Shown here piece after piece: positions 6,507 to 12,080 of a stretch of DNA of 12,080 bases; position 1 is the first letter of the stretch; each line of letters opens with the position of its first letter. The position numbers and the translations under genes are program-made. Source of the stretch: Ruminococcus flavefaciens (GTDB lineage Bacteria; Bacillota; Clostridia; Oscillospirales; Ruminococcaceae); assembly GCA_002373775.1 (NCBI GenBank), contig DFJW01000058.1, positions 7,388-19,467 on the forward strand, read 5' to 3'. Below the pieces are notes generated by a model. That model did no database searches. It was not told the DNA's origin and saw only the letters and a list, made by a program, of their open reading frames with translations.

Positions 6507-7497
6507 GTTCAATGAAGCAATGGATAAGATCTGTCCATCAGACGAGCAGAAAAGCAGAATGTTTGACAACGCGCTTTCTATGGCAGAAGCAAGCTCTACG
6601 AGCGTCAAAAAGCGTCCGAAGATGAAAGTAATCGCTGTCAGTCTCATTGCCGCCGCAGCTATGGTCGGAACTACTACGGCTTTTGCAGACGAGATAAAAA
6701 CAGCTTTTTATAACTTCTTCAAAGATGACAGCACCATTTCAGAGCAGATAATTGAAAATATTTATGAGGACACGGACGGTCACGTTGACTTCAGCGTAAG
6801 CAGGATAGTTTCAGATAAAATGAACACCTATGCTATCGTCAAATATACCGCTCTTGATGAAACTGGCAAGAAATGGCTGGATAAAAGATTTGCTTCGTTT
6901 GATATAGTCGGTAAAGCAGAGGATATTCTTAACAGAGGACTATATATTGAACCTGATAATTATGAGGATCATTACGTCAATTTCTCGTTCGGGTTAAACG
7001 ATGAAGAAATAACTGATTCTGCCGAGGATAACTCGAGAGTCTTCAAACTGAGCTGCAATTCTAATGATGTTGTGTTTGATTCTGACTATGTCAAGGTCAG
7101 ATATGTAATGTCATCAGGAGAGGAACGTTATGCAAGGCTGAATGTATCCGAGTCAGTTGAACTAATTGATATAAAGCTCGACAGTTCAATTGCTGCTGAT
7201 AGGCTCTATACTCCAACAGGGGTTAAGCTGTCACCGCTTGGAATAATGGTCTACGGCAAGGATAAGGGCTGGTTTTCAAGTAATCATGAAATAGAGGAGC
7301 ACGTTGACATCGGAGCGTTCAAGGTGGTCACTAAGGACGGCTCTGTTATAAAATGCACAAATTATATATCTATGAGCGATGTTTCTGAAAAAGAAAAAGG
7401 ATATGATATTCAGATAATCTCAACCTTTTTCAAAGAACCAGTTGATGTATATAACATTGCAGGTATTTGGATTGATGGAATTTACTTTGAGTTTTAA
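6499..7497 (+). CDS. Putative membrane anti-sigma factor
   Basis: A 332-residue protein with the usual layout of ECF anti-sigma factors: a cytoplasmic N-terminus of about 40 residues, one transmembrane segment (about 42-63, MKVIAVSLIAAAAMVGTTTA) and a large extracytoplasmic domain of about 270 residues. The cytoplasmic part has no zinc-finger HxxxCxxC motif. I do not recognise the outer domain; it would be the sensor. Three in-frame ATGs overlap the sigma stop (6493, 6496, 6499). GGAGG (6486-6490) is 8 nt from 6499, 5 from 6496 and 2 from 6493, so 6499 or 6496 is likely. The anti-sigma role is inferred from topology and the overlapping sigma gene. Confidence 0.72.
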   Translation: MNEFNEAMDKICPSDEQKSRMFDNALSMAEASSTSVKKRPKMKVIAVSLIAAAAMVGTTTAFADEIKTAFYNFFKDDSTISEQIIENIYEDTDGHVDFSVSRIVSDKMNTYAIVKYTALDETGKKWLDKRFASFDIVGKAEDILNRGLYIEPDNYEDHYVNFSFGLNDEEITDSAEDNSRVFKLSCNSNDVVFDSDYVKVRYVMSSGEERYARLNVSESVELIDIKLDSSIAADRLYTPTGVKLSPLGIMVYGKDKGWFSSNHEIEEHVDIGAFKVVTKDGSVIKCTNYISMSDVSEKEKGYDIQIISTFFKEPVDVYNIAGIWIDGIYFEF

Positions 7498-7535
7498 TAG
7501 ACCTGATAAGTCATAGATAATACTTGATATAAAAA

Positions 7536-7597
7536 TGTCGCCACAAACGAAAAATAAATGTCTCCACTTTTTATGCAAATAGAAAAAAGTTCCCATA
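7536..7597. repeat. Possible remnant of an IS end (spaced TGTCnCCAC repeats)
   Basis: TGTCGCCAC (7536-7544) and TGTCTCCAC (7559-7567), each preceded by AAA, start 23 bp apart. A third weaker GTTCCCA lies at about 7589-7595. Several spaced copies of such a motif at one end are typical of IS21-like elements. No transposase is present, so at most this is a relic; it could also be a regulatory repeat. Confidence 0.3.
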
Positions 7598-7613
7598 ATA
7601 GAATTAGAGAGCT

Positions 7614-7657
7614 AAACAGTGCTTGTAACTTTTACAGTTGCAGACACTGTTTTTTTG
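7614..7657 (+). terminator. Rho-independent terminator after the sigma/anti-sigma genes
   Basis: The outer stem AAACAGTG/CACTGTTT (7614-7621/7645-7652) stacks on an inner stem TGTAAC/GTTGCA (7624-7629/7637-7642). A run of seven T (7650-7656) follows. It lies 117 bp after the anti-sigma stop. Confidence 0.85.
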
Positions 7658-7795
7658 TTCAATATGAATGCCGCAAACGCACACACGATTGTACAACTAT
7701 ACAAATCAATGTGAAAGTTTTGTGAAATGGGTATGCAAAACGCCCTTCCCAGTTCCCTATAACTAGAGGGGCAAATTAGAAACTTGAAAATTGAA

Positions 7796-7870
7796 TATCC
7801 TGCGCAGGAGTGATACACAGCAGTTAAGTGCGCCGCGACAGCTTGGAGGGGCTTAGCGCATCGAGCTGTG
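7796..7870. other. Candidate oriT region A
   Basis: A perfect 12-bp palindrome TCCTGCGCAGGA (7798-7809) is followed by TAAGTGCGCC (7825-7834). That decamer equals the first ten bases of the TAAGTGCGCCCT nick core I recall for pC221/pIP501/pSK41-type origins; the last two bases differ. TATCCTGC (7796-7803) also fits the IncP-type nick core. TGCGC/GCGCA and ACAGCT/AGCTGT then interleave (7829-7868) in pseudoknot order. The gene context (mobC and relaxase downstream) suits an oriT, but the nick site is inferred. Confidence 0.4.
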
Positions 7871-7948
7871 AAATACTTCTCTCACGTCACGCAAGGCGGA
7901 ATGAAAGGAATGGTACTGCGCAAGGGTAAAAAACATATTCAAAAACAG

Positions 7949-7996
7949 TTCAATTTGCAATAAGGATACTGCTCCCACATTTTGTCCTCTGCGAGT
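7949..7996. repeat. Imperfect 48-bp direct repeat, copy 1
   Basis: About 42 of 48 bases match 8259-8306, including the exact core AGGATACTGCTCCCACATTT. See the second copy for the peptide frame. Confidence 0.75.
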
Positions 7997-8001
7997 ACAA
8001 T

Positions 8002-8454
8002 TGTCACGATGACAGGGACAGCAGTGGCAGCATATTGATGAGTGATGAAATGGCGTCCCTGGTGTCCCTGAGATGTTTGCAAACGCTGATATATCTTCAC
8101 AAATGGTCAGATGTAGTTGCAATAGTTCTTTAAATTATGCTGTCCCTGTGACTGATAATTGTCGCTTTGAATAGATTGAAATTGTTACCTGATTTTATAC
8201 AAAACTGGAAAATCTAACCATAATACAATTGGAGGGCGAAAAAACGTGCTGTTTTTGCTTCAAATTGCATAAAGGATACTGCTCCCACATTTTCTCTTCT
8301 GCAAGTGATATGGTGACGGCAGTGACGGTAGAATTGATACTGTCACGGTAACGCTTACCAATAGCCATAAAACCTCTATATAGCTTCATCTGCGGGGCGT
8401 GTCGGTAGGCTTCCGTGTCGGTAAAGCTACTGTCACGGCTGAGTTACTGTCACG
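8002..8454. repeat. TGTCACG iteron-like cluster with dyads
   Basis: The decamer TACTGTCACG occurs at 8338, 8428 and 8445, and TGTCACG also at 8002. Opposing arms make dyads: TGTCA/TGACA (8002-8006/8010-8014) and GTGACGGTA/TACTGTCAC with one G-T pair (8322-8330/8338-8346). CGTGTCGGTA is repeated 16 bp apart (8398, 8414). ACAGGGACAGC (8012-8022) has its exact reverse complement at 8139-8149. Such clusters bind relaxosome, replication or recombination accessory proteins; which applies here is unknown. Confidence 0.55.
8259..8306. repeat. Imperfect 48-bp direct repeat, copy 2
   Basis: Homologous to 7949-7996. In the same relative frame both copies read GYCSHI(L/F)SSAS; this copy is open from about 8194 to 8349 without an ATG, whereas copy 1 has a stop just before the G. 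It may be a decayed duplicated gene or a cis-acting repeat. No ribosome binding site supports translation here. Confidence 0.7.
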
Positions 8455-8460
8455 CACAAA

Positions 8461-8613
8461 ATGTGCCGTTTTTGCCGCCGATACCGAAATCGGACAGGTA
8501 TCCCACCTGCCGCCACAGAAGCAATTGTCGCGCAACGTGGAGCGAATGTGGGCAACATTGGCATAAGGAGAAAAACTACCGCTGACGGAGCAGTACAGGC
8601 GACGGAAGTATGA
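8461..8613 (+). CDS. Possible small ORF upstream of mobC (50 aa)
   Basis: ATG 8461 to TGA 8611-8613 encodes 50 residues with an Arg/Cys-rich start (MCRFCRRYRNR) and a more ordinary second half (IVAQRGANVGNIG). There is no Shine-Dalgarno sequence before the ATG. Its stop overlaps the ATG of the next small ORF in ATGA. Two small hairpins, CCGAT/ATCGG (8478-8493) and CAGGT/ACCTG (8495-8509), lie inside it. It may be non-coding leader or oriT DNA instead; I recognise no family. Confidence 0.25.
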   Translation: MCRFCRRYRNRTGIPPAATEAIVAQRGANVGNIGIRRKTTADGAVQATEV

Positions 8614-8717
8614 AATGCCAGCATCGCATTCGGCAGTCCGCCGAACGCTTGCTGGTCGGGGAGTGCCCCGAACCCCCTCTCAAAAATCGTACAAGGAAAG
8701 GAGAAATATCACAATGA
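8610..8717 (+). CDS. Possible 35-aa leader ORF coupled to mobC
   Basis: ATG 8610 overlaps the previous ORF's stop (ATGA), and its TGA (8715-8717) overlaps the mobC ATG (8714), again ATGA. The 35-residue peptide begins MKCQHRIRQSAERLL. The ribosome binding site is weak. The two strong hairpins of 8618-8671 fall inside it, so translation would open them; a regulatory leader peptide is possible but unproven. Confidence 0.25.
   Translation: MKCQHRIRQSAERLLVGECPEPPLKNRTRKGEISQ
8618..8671 (+). promoter_or_regulatory. Stacked hairpins before mobC (candidate oriT region B or leader structure)
   Basis: The first hairpin has outer stem CCAGCA/TGCTGG (8618-8623/8650-8655), two G-C pairs, then TTCGGC/GCCGAA (8629-8634/8640-8645) with loop AGTCC. 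Directly adjacent is TCGGGG/CCCCGA with loop AGTG (8656-8671). No T-run follows. Inverted repeats just upstream of mobC are usual at the oriT of mobC/relaxase systems. Confidence 0.5.
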
Positions 8718-9025
8718 GAAAACGCAATCGAACGATTACTATCCGCTGTAACGATGACGAGTACGAGCGGATACACAACAGGGCTCAGCGATACAAGCTG
8801 TCCCTAAGCGACTTCGTTCTCAGGTCGGCTCTGGATAAGAAGATCGTAATTGCTGACGGATTGGACGAGGTCGCAAAGCAGCAGAAAGCTATCGGCCGGA
8901 ATCTCAATCAGATAGCAATGCTGGCTCACGAAGGACGGCTTCACTCCGTTCGACTGGACGAGCTTGTGGAGCAGCACAAAGCAGTGACAGCAGCCGTCTG
9001 TGACATAGCTAAGGAGGTGAGATAG
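8714..9025 (+). CDS. mobC: MobC-family mobilization (relaxosome) protein
   Basis: MobC proteins bind oriT and help the relaxase reach the nick site. The 103-residue protein starts with a basic ribbon-helix-helix-like region (TITIRCNDDEYERIHNRAQR, then SLSDFVLRSAL) and carries the family's C-terminal motif GRNLNQIAMLAHEG (around 61-74). The start ATG 8714 has AAAGGAG 10 nt upstream. The frame is open back to 8615, but that part translates the hairpin region and has no ribosome binding site. The last codons (AAG GAG GTG AGA TAG) double as the relaxase ribosome binding site, and the stop TAG overlaps the relaxase GTG start, so the two are translationally coupled. Confidence 0.88.
   Translation: MRKRNRTITIRCNDDEYERIHNRAQRYKLSLSDFVLRSALDKKIVIADGLDEVAKQQKAIGRNLNQIAMLAHEGRLHSVRLDELVEQHKAVTAAVCDIAKEVR
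9011..9020 (+). promoter_or_regulatory. Perfect Shine-Dalgarno sequence of the relaxase gene
   Basis: AAGGAGGTGA is fully complementary to the 3' end of 16S rRNA and lies 4 nt before the GTG start at 9025. It decides the non-ATG start and sits inside the mobC coding sequence. Confidence 0.85.
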
Positions 9026-10359
9026 TGCCTATCATCCATTTCATCAACAATAAAACTCAGACCGCTGGCGGCATGAAGAATGTTCTCAACTACGTCAGCA
9101 GAAAGGAAAAGACGGTCTCTGAGGACAAGCGTTTCGTAACGGGAGTCAACTGCTCACCCGAGACTGCACTCGATGAAATGACTGCGACTAAGAACTTGTA
9201 CCGTAAAACTGACGGACGGCTCTACTATCATCTGGTGCAGAGTTTCCCCAGCGGATATGAGATCGAGCCCGAGCTCGCACACAAAATTGCAGAGGAGCTT
9301 GCAGAGAAAGCGTTCAACAAATATGAAGTTGTAGTGGCAACTCATATCGACAGGGAGCATATCCACAGCCATTTTGTACTGAACTCTGTCAGCTTCGAGA
9401 ACGGGAAGAAGTATCACTCCAACAAGGAGAGCATTGAGCAGCTGATGAAACTCAGCGATGAGATCTGTCAGCGATACAATGTCCATGTACTCGACGCTCC
9501 CAAGAAGAAAATGAACAAGGACTTCCTCTCCGACAGCGAGTACAGGTCAGCCAAGCGCGGCGAGAGCTTCAAGTGGGAGCTGATGAACGTCATAAACCAA
9601 GTCATGAAGCAAGCAAAGACCAAGAAGCAGTTCTGCTACTTAATGAAGCAGCAGGGCTACGGTGTACGGTGGGAGGACAACCGCAAGTATATCACCTACA
9701 CTTGTCCTAATGGCAGGAGATGCCGTGACAATAAGCTGCACGGCGAACGTTATCGAAAGGAGAATATGGAATATGAATTCAAAACAAGAAGAATTGCAGC
9801 AGATGTACGACAAGGAATTGTCGGCAGCGGAGGAAACTCAGCCAGCCGTCTTAGTGCTCGATGCCAATTGGAGAGCGCTGATAGATTTGAACAAGCTGAT
9901 GTCGCAGGAGCAGCTGGAGATACTGCAAACGCTATCGGTGTTGTCAACGAAAGCCGAAACGGAACAGGTGCTGAAAACAGTCCGTTCAGAGCAGAGAGAT
10001 ACAATAGCAACCTGTCGGGAGCTGCTGGATCAAACGTCGGAAACCGCGACTTTAGCAGTCGAGCAGTTGAAGAAGTCAACGGCGGACCTGTCATCACAGG
10101 CTGGAAAACTGAACGAGGAATATGGCTCGAAGCTGAAAGAGCTCGACGAATACAAGCACAAGCTAAGATCAAAAGCAGTCAAGTGGATAGTGATCTCGCA
10201 GTCGGTATTGATAGCATTGTCGGCGGCGTTACAGCTGTGGCTTCGATAATCGAGGACGAGCCTGCTGAGGATACCGAGTACGCTCGTGAGCACACCGACA
10301 GCAAAGTACTCGCAGAAGAACGTGAGCGCAAAGAAGCTCTTGGAATACACATGGGGTAA
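9025..10359 (+). CDS. mobA: MOBP-type relaxase (MobA/VirD2-like)
   Basis: The relaxase nicks one strand at oriT and stays bound to the 5' end during transfer. The 444-residue protein has the catalytic layout of the MobA/VirD2 relaxase domain: candidate nucleophile Tyr23 in LNYVSRKEKT, matching the early tyrosine of RP4 TraI, and the metal-binding HIDREHIHSHFVLN (His107, His112, His114, His116, Asn120). The domain and a helical extension run to about residue 248. Residues 250-409, coded where another frame carries its own gene (9773-10249), are Gly/Ala/Ser/Arg-rich and look unstructured. A 35-residue acidic/basic tail follows. The start is GTG 9025 behind a perfect ribosome binding site, overlapping the mobC stop. 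Confidence 0.93.
   Translation: MPIIHFINNKTQTAGGMKNVLNYVSRKEKTVSEDKRFVTGVNCSPETALDEMTATKNLYRKTDGRLYYHLVQSFPSGYEIEPELAHKIAEELAEKAFNKYEVVVATHIDREHIHSHFVLNSVSFENGKKYHSNKESIEQLMKLSDEICQRYNVHVLDAPKKKMNKDFLSDSEYRSAKRGESFKWELMNVINQVMKQAKTKKQFCYLMKQQGYGVRWEDNRKYITYTCPNGRRCRDNKLHGERYRKENMEYEFKTRRIAADVRQGIVGSGGNSASRLSARCQLESADRFEQADVAGAAGDTANAIGVVNESRNGTGAENSPFRAERYNSNLSGAAGSNVGNRDFSSRAVEEVNGGPVITGWKTERGIWLEAERARRIQAQAKIKSSQVDSDLAVGIDSIVGGVTAVASIIEDEPAEDTEYAREHTDSKVLAEERERKEALGIHMG
9773..10249 (+). CDS. Overlapping coiled-coil membrane-anchor protein nested in the relaxase gene (MbeB/MobB-like position)
   Basis: A 158-residue reading frame lies completely inside the relaxase gene in a different frame. 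ATG 9773 follows GAAAGGAG (9755-9762) by 10 nt. The protein begins MNSKQEELQQMYDKELSAAE, has a long Gln/Glu/Lys/Leu-rich helical, probably coiled-coil, part (about 45-133), and ends in one hydrophobic segment (about 136-156, WIVISQSVLIALSAALQLW) right at the C-terminus: a tail-anchor layout. Its codons and composition look protein-like, while the relaxase frame over the same bases looks like disordered linker. ColE1-type plasmids likewise nest mbeB/mbeD in mbeA; similarity of sequence to MbeB was not tested. It could tie the relaxosome to the membrane or coupling protein. Confidence 0.75.
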   Translation: MNSKQEELQQMYDKELSAAEETQPAVLVLDANWRALIDLNKLMSQEQLEILQTLSVLSTKAETEQVLKTVRSEQRDTIATCRELLDQTSETATLAVEQLKKSTADLSSQAGKLNEEYGSKLKELDEYKHKLRSKAVKWIVISQSVLIALSAALQLWLR

Positions 10360-10387
10360 CCCAAATCTAAAAAAGGAGTAAATAAAA

Positions 10388-10519
10388 ATGAACAATTCAA
10401 ATCACATACGAAACATGAACGAGAGAACGATAAGGAGAGTGGTTATTGAATGGCAGAAAAGGATAATAAAACTTCAACGAACAAGTATGCAGAACTGCGC
10501 AGAACGCAGTATGAGATAG
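10388..10519 (+). CDS. Possible 43-aa ORF overlapping tnpW
   Basis: ATG 10388 has AAAAGGAG 9 nt upstream, a better site than that of tnpW. It encodes 43 basic residues beginning MNNSNHIRNMNERTIRR, ends at TAG 10517-10519 and overlaps the first 70 bp of tnpW in another frame. It may be a real small basic protein or a leader whose translation delivers ribosomes to tnpW. I recognise no family. Confidence 0.35.
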   Translation: MNNSNHIRNMNERTIRRVVIEWQKRIIKLQRTSMQNCAERSMR

Positions 10520-10626
10520 ATGAGGTCACGGTTGACGGCAAGACTTTTACTGTCATAAATGCATTTCCAACTGACACAGATGTGACCGTAGAAGACAGAC
10601 TCCGCTATCTTGTGAAAGTAAGTTAA
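10450..10626 (+). CDS. tnpW: Transposon-encoded protein TnpW
   Basis: A 58-residue protein beginning MAEKDNKTSTNKY. Its core (VTVDGKTFTVINAFPTDTD, then VEDRLRYLV) follows the TnpW family pattern: a short strand ending in G-K-T, a V-x-x-x-F turn and a terminal helix. TnpW is known from Tn4451-type elements beside the large serine recombinase; its function is not established. AAGGAG (10432-10437) is 12 nt before the ATG, rather far, and a stop codon sits directly upstream in frame, so ATG 10450 is the only start. The recombinase gene follows after 106 bp. Confidence 0.8.
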   Translation: MAEKDNKTSTNKYAELRRTQYEIDEVTVDGKTFTVINAFPTDTDVTVEDRLRYLVKVS

Positions 10627-10650
10627 CAAAATTTTTACTGGACTTCTGAG

Positions 10651-10707
10651 CCGAGTAGGAGTATACTGTTGGTGTGCCGAGAGGTACACCAACAGAGTCC
10701 TATTCGG
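10651..10707 (+). promoter_or_regulatory. Large nested hairpin in the recombinase leader
   Basis: The outer stem CCGAGTAGGA/TCCTATTCGG (10651-10660/10698-10707) is 10 bp with one G-T pair. The inner stem CTGTTGGTGTGCC/GGTACACCAACAG (10666-10678/10683-10695) is 13 bp with one G-T pair, closed by a GAGA loop of GNRA type. The internal loop is GTATA opposite AG. TTTGGTTTCC follows rather than a T-run, so it is a poor terminator. It lies 25 bp before the recombinase ATG and may control its expression or be a recombination site. Confidence 0.7.
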
Positions 10708-10732
10708 TTTGGTTTCCGGAGAAGGAGGATTT

Positions 10733-12080
10733 ATGAAACCAAACAATGAATTAATAACAGCCTTGTATTGCCGACTTTCACAGGAAGACGCTCGTGAGGG
10801 CGAGTCGCTGTCTATAGAAAATCAGAAGAAGATGCTCAGTGAGTACGCAGAGCGTAATGGCTTCCGCAACTGTCAGTTCTACGTTGACGACGGCTTCAGT
10901 GGCGTCAATAAGAACAGACCTGAGTACGTTCGTATGCTGAGGGACGTGGAGAACGGACTTGTAGGAACGGTCATTGTCAAAGACCAGTCGAGACTTGGAC
11001 GTGATCACTTGGAGACTGACAAGCTTATGGAGATCGTGTTCCCTGCTTATGATGTTCGCTTCATTGCGGTGACAGACGGTGTTGACAGTGCAAACGGCTT
11101 CAACGAAATGTCAGGTATAAAGAACTATTTCAATGACTTTTACGCCAGAGATACGTCGAAGAAGATACGCGCTGTATTCAAGGCAAAGGGCGAGCGTGGT
11201 GAGCGTGTTGGAACAGCGATTCCTTATGGATATATGAAAAATCCCGATGATCCGAAACAGCTTATCCCTGATCCTGTCGCCGCACCTGTAGTGCGGAAGA
11301 TATATGAACTATGTGCAGACGGCAAGGGAACGAGAGCGATATGCAGATACCTGGAAGAACACGAAATTGAAAGCCCTGGTGTTTATGAGTTTCACATCAA
11401 AGGAACGAAAAGTAAGCACCCTGACCTTGAACATCCATACCTTTGGACGCAAAGTACAGTCAGAGATATGCTGTCCAATCGCATATACTGCGGTGACACC
11501 GTGAACTTCCTTACATACAGCAAATCCAATAAACTGAAGAAACGCATCAAAAACGATCCCGAAAACATACTCATCTTTGAGAATACGCACGAAGCGATAG
11601 TCAGCAGAGAACTGTTTGTCCTTGTGCAGAAGCATTATGAGGGAAGAAAGCGACCCGACCGACAGGGTGACACTGACAAATACGCTGGATATATCTACTG
11701 TGCTGACTGTGGTTCGAAAATGTATCTTCATCGAGGAAAGAGCATAAAGCCTGAGAACAACTATTATCAGTGCGGCGGTTATCAGACTAAGGGTGGAAGA
11801 TACTGTACTGTCCACCGAATAAAGGCTAATCAGCTTGATGCAGTAGTGCTTGACCAACTCAAAAAGATAACATTATTTGCACGCGAACATCCGCAGCAGT
11901 TCTATGAAAGGGCAATGCAGAATGGCGAAAAGGAAGCTCAGAAACTCCGAAAAGAGTCAGAGCAGAAGAAATCAAAGCTGGAAAAACGTAACAAGGAGCT
12001 TGACAACATCATTCGATGCCTTTACGAGGATAGAGTATCGGGAAGATTGTCTCCAGAGCGTTACGACAGCCTCGCGGCAG
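10733..12080 (+). CDS. Large serine recombinase, TnpX-like (3' end beyond window)
   Basis: A site-specific recombinase that would excise and integrate the element through a circular intermediate. The first 449 codons are present and open. The resolvase domain starts with Y12-C-R14-L-S16, Ser16 being the catalytic nucleophile, and has SRLGRD at 86-91. The recombinase domain spans about 175-290 (IPYGYMKNPDD, WTQSTVRDMLSNRIYCGD). A zinc ribbon follows: C323-x2-C326 and C347-x10-C358. Next comes a coiled-coil (about 395-430) and the conserved RVSGRLSPERYDSL stretch at the window edge; the usual C-terminal domain must lie beyond. GGAGG (10724-10728) precedes the ATG by 4 nt. The partner TnpW lies upstream. 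Confidence 0.93.
   Translation, partial: MKPNNELITALYCRLSQEDAREGESLSIENQKKMLSEYAERNGFRNCQFYVDDGFSGVNKNRPEYVRMLRDVENGLVGTVIVKDQSRLGRDHLETDKLMEIVFPAYDVRFIAVTDGVDSANGFNEMSGIKNYFNDFYARDTSKKIRAVFKAKGERGERVGTAIPYGYMKNPDDPKQLIPDPVAAPVVRKIYELCADGKGTRAICRYLEEHEIESPGVYEFHIKGTKSKHPDLEHPYLWTQSTVRDMLSNRIYCGDTVNFLTYSKSNKLKKRIKNDPENILIFENTHEAIVSRELFVLVQKHYEGRKRPDRQGDTDKYAGYIYCADCGSKMYLHRGKSIKPENNYYQCGGYQTKGGRYCTVHRIKANQLDAVVLDQLKKITLFAREHPQQFYERAMQNGEKEAQKLRKESEQKKSKLEKRNKELDNIIRCLYEDRVSGRLSPERYDSLAA

Larger units (their letters stand above)
7663..12080 (+). mobile_element. Integrative mobilizable element, partial (boundaries not resolved)
   Basis: mobC, a MOBP relaxase, tnpW and a large serine recombinase all lie on one strand, behind about 1 kb of repeat-rich gene-poor DNA. 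This combination is that of Tn4451-like and related integrative mobilizable elements of Firmicutes: they excise and integrate by a serine recombinase and transfer with a helper's conjugation apparatus. There are no mating-pore genes in the window. The left limit given is only the end of the preceding terminator; no attachment-site duplication can be seen, and the right end lies outside. Confidence 0.8.

Noticed and set aside
7853..8122. 89-aa and nearby minus-strand ORFs in the gene-poor region
   Set aside because: They have a Cys/His-rich odd composition, no ribosome binding site and no family; they overlap the direct repeat and dyads.
8002..8454. CRISPR array
   Set aside because: The repeats are only 7-10 bp with irregular spacing and no cas genes; they look iteron-like.
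8615..8713. Longer start for mobC
   Set aside because: The extension translates the hairpin region; ATG 8714 has the ribosome binding site and begins at the family's usual N-terminus.

Overview
The window looks like a chromosomal segment of a Gram-positive gut anaerobe, most likely Ruminococcus or a close Oscillospiraceae relative. This is an inference from an [FeFe]-hydrogenase maturase (HydF), a Bacillus/Clostridium-type MazF, strong AAGGAGG ribosome binding sites, sigma-A promoters, and a TnpW/large-serine-recombinase mobile element of a kind common in gut Firmicutes. No tRNA, rRNA or CRISPR array is visible.

Layout: (1) Bases 1-330 are repeat DNA: a three-hairpin repeat cut by the window edge, then an inverted pair of GTAG-footed REP hairpins (REPIN-like), then seven back-to-back heptamers NNNCTAC (GTAGNNN on the other strand). 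(2) hydF follows from a textbook promoter, then a mazF-type toxin gene with no antitoxin beside it. (3) A second copy of the three-hairpin repeat (2112-2227) and a strong terminator (2316-2345). (4) Bases 2438-7497 hold six same-strand genes: a lipoprotein, two six-helix ABC permeases and an ABC ATPase with an E-loop, then, behind their own promoter, an ECF-type sigma factor and a membrane protein that is probably its anti-sigma factor. They read as a sensing/export module for envelope stress or a peptide/antibiotic; the substrate is unknown. A terminator closes the block at 7614-7657.

(5) From about 7.66 kb to the window end lies part of an integrative mobilizable element. It starts with about 1 kb of gene-poor DNA rich in repeats and dyads (candidate oriT, a duplicated ~48-bp segment, TGTCACG iteron-like repeats, stacked hairpins). 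Then come mobC, a MOBP relaxase started by GTG behind a perfect Shine-Dalgarno sequence, a coiled-coil/membrane-anchor protein encoded wholly inside the relaxase gene in another frame, tnpW, a large nested hairpin, and a large serine recombinase running off the window. MobC and the relaxase would nick oriT for transfer on a helper's conjugation machinery, and the recombinase would excise and integrate the element. Neither end of the element can be placed.

The most unusual signals are the dual-coding relaxase gene, the three-hairpin repeat family with compensatory changes, and the GTAG heptad tract joined to a REP hairpin.
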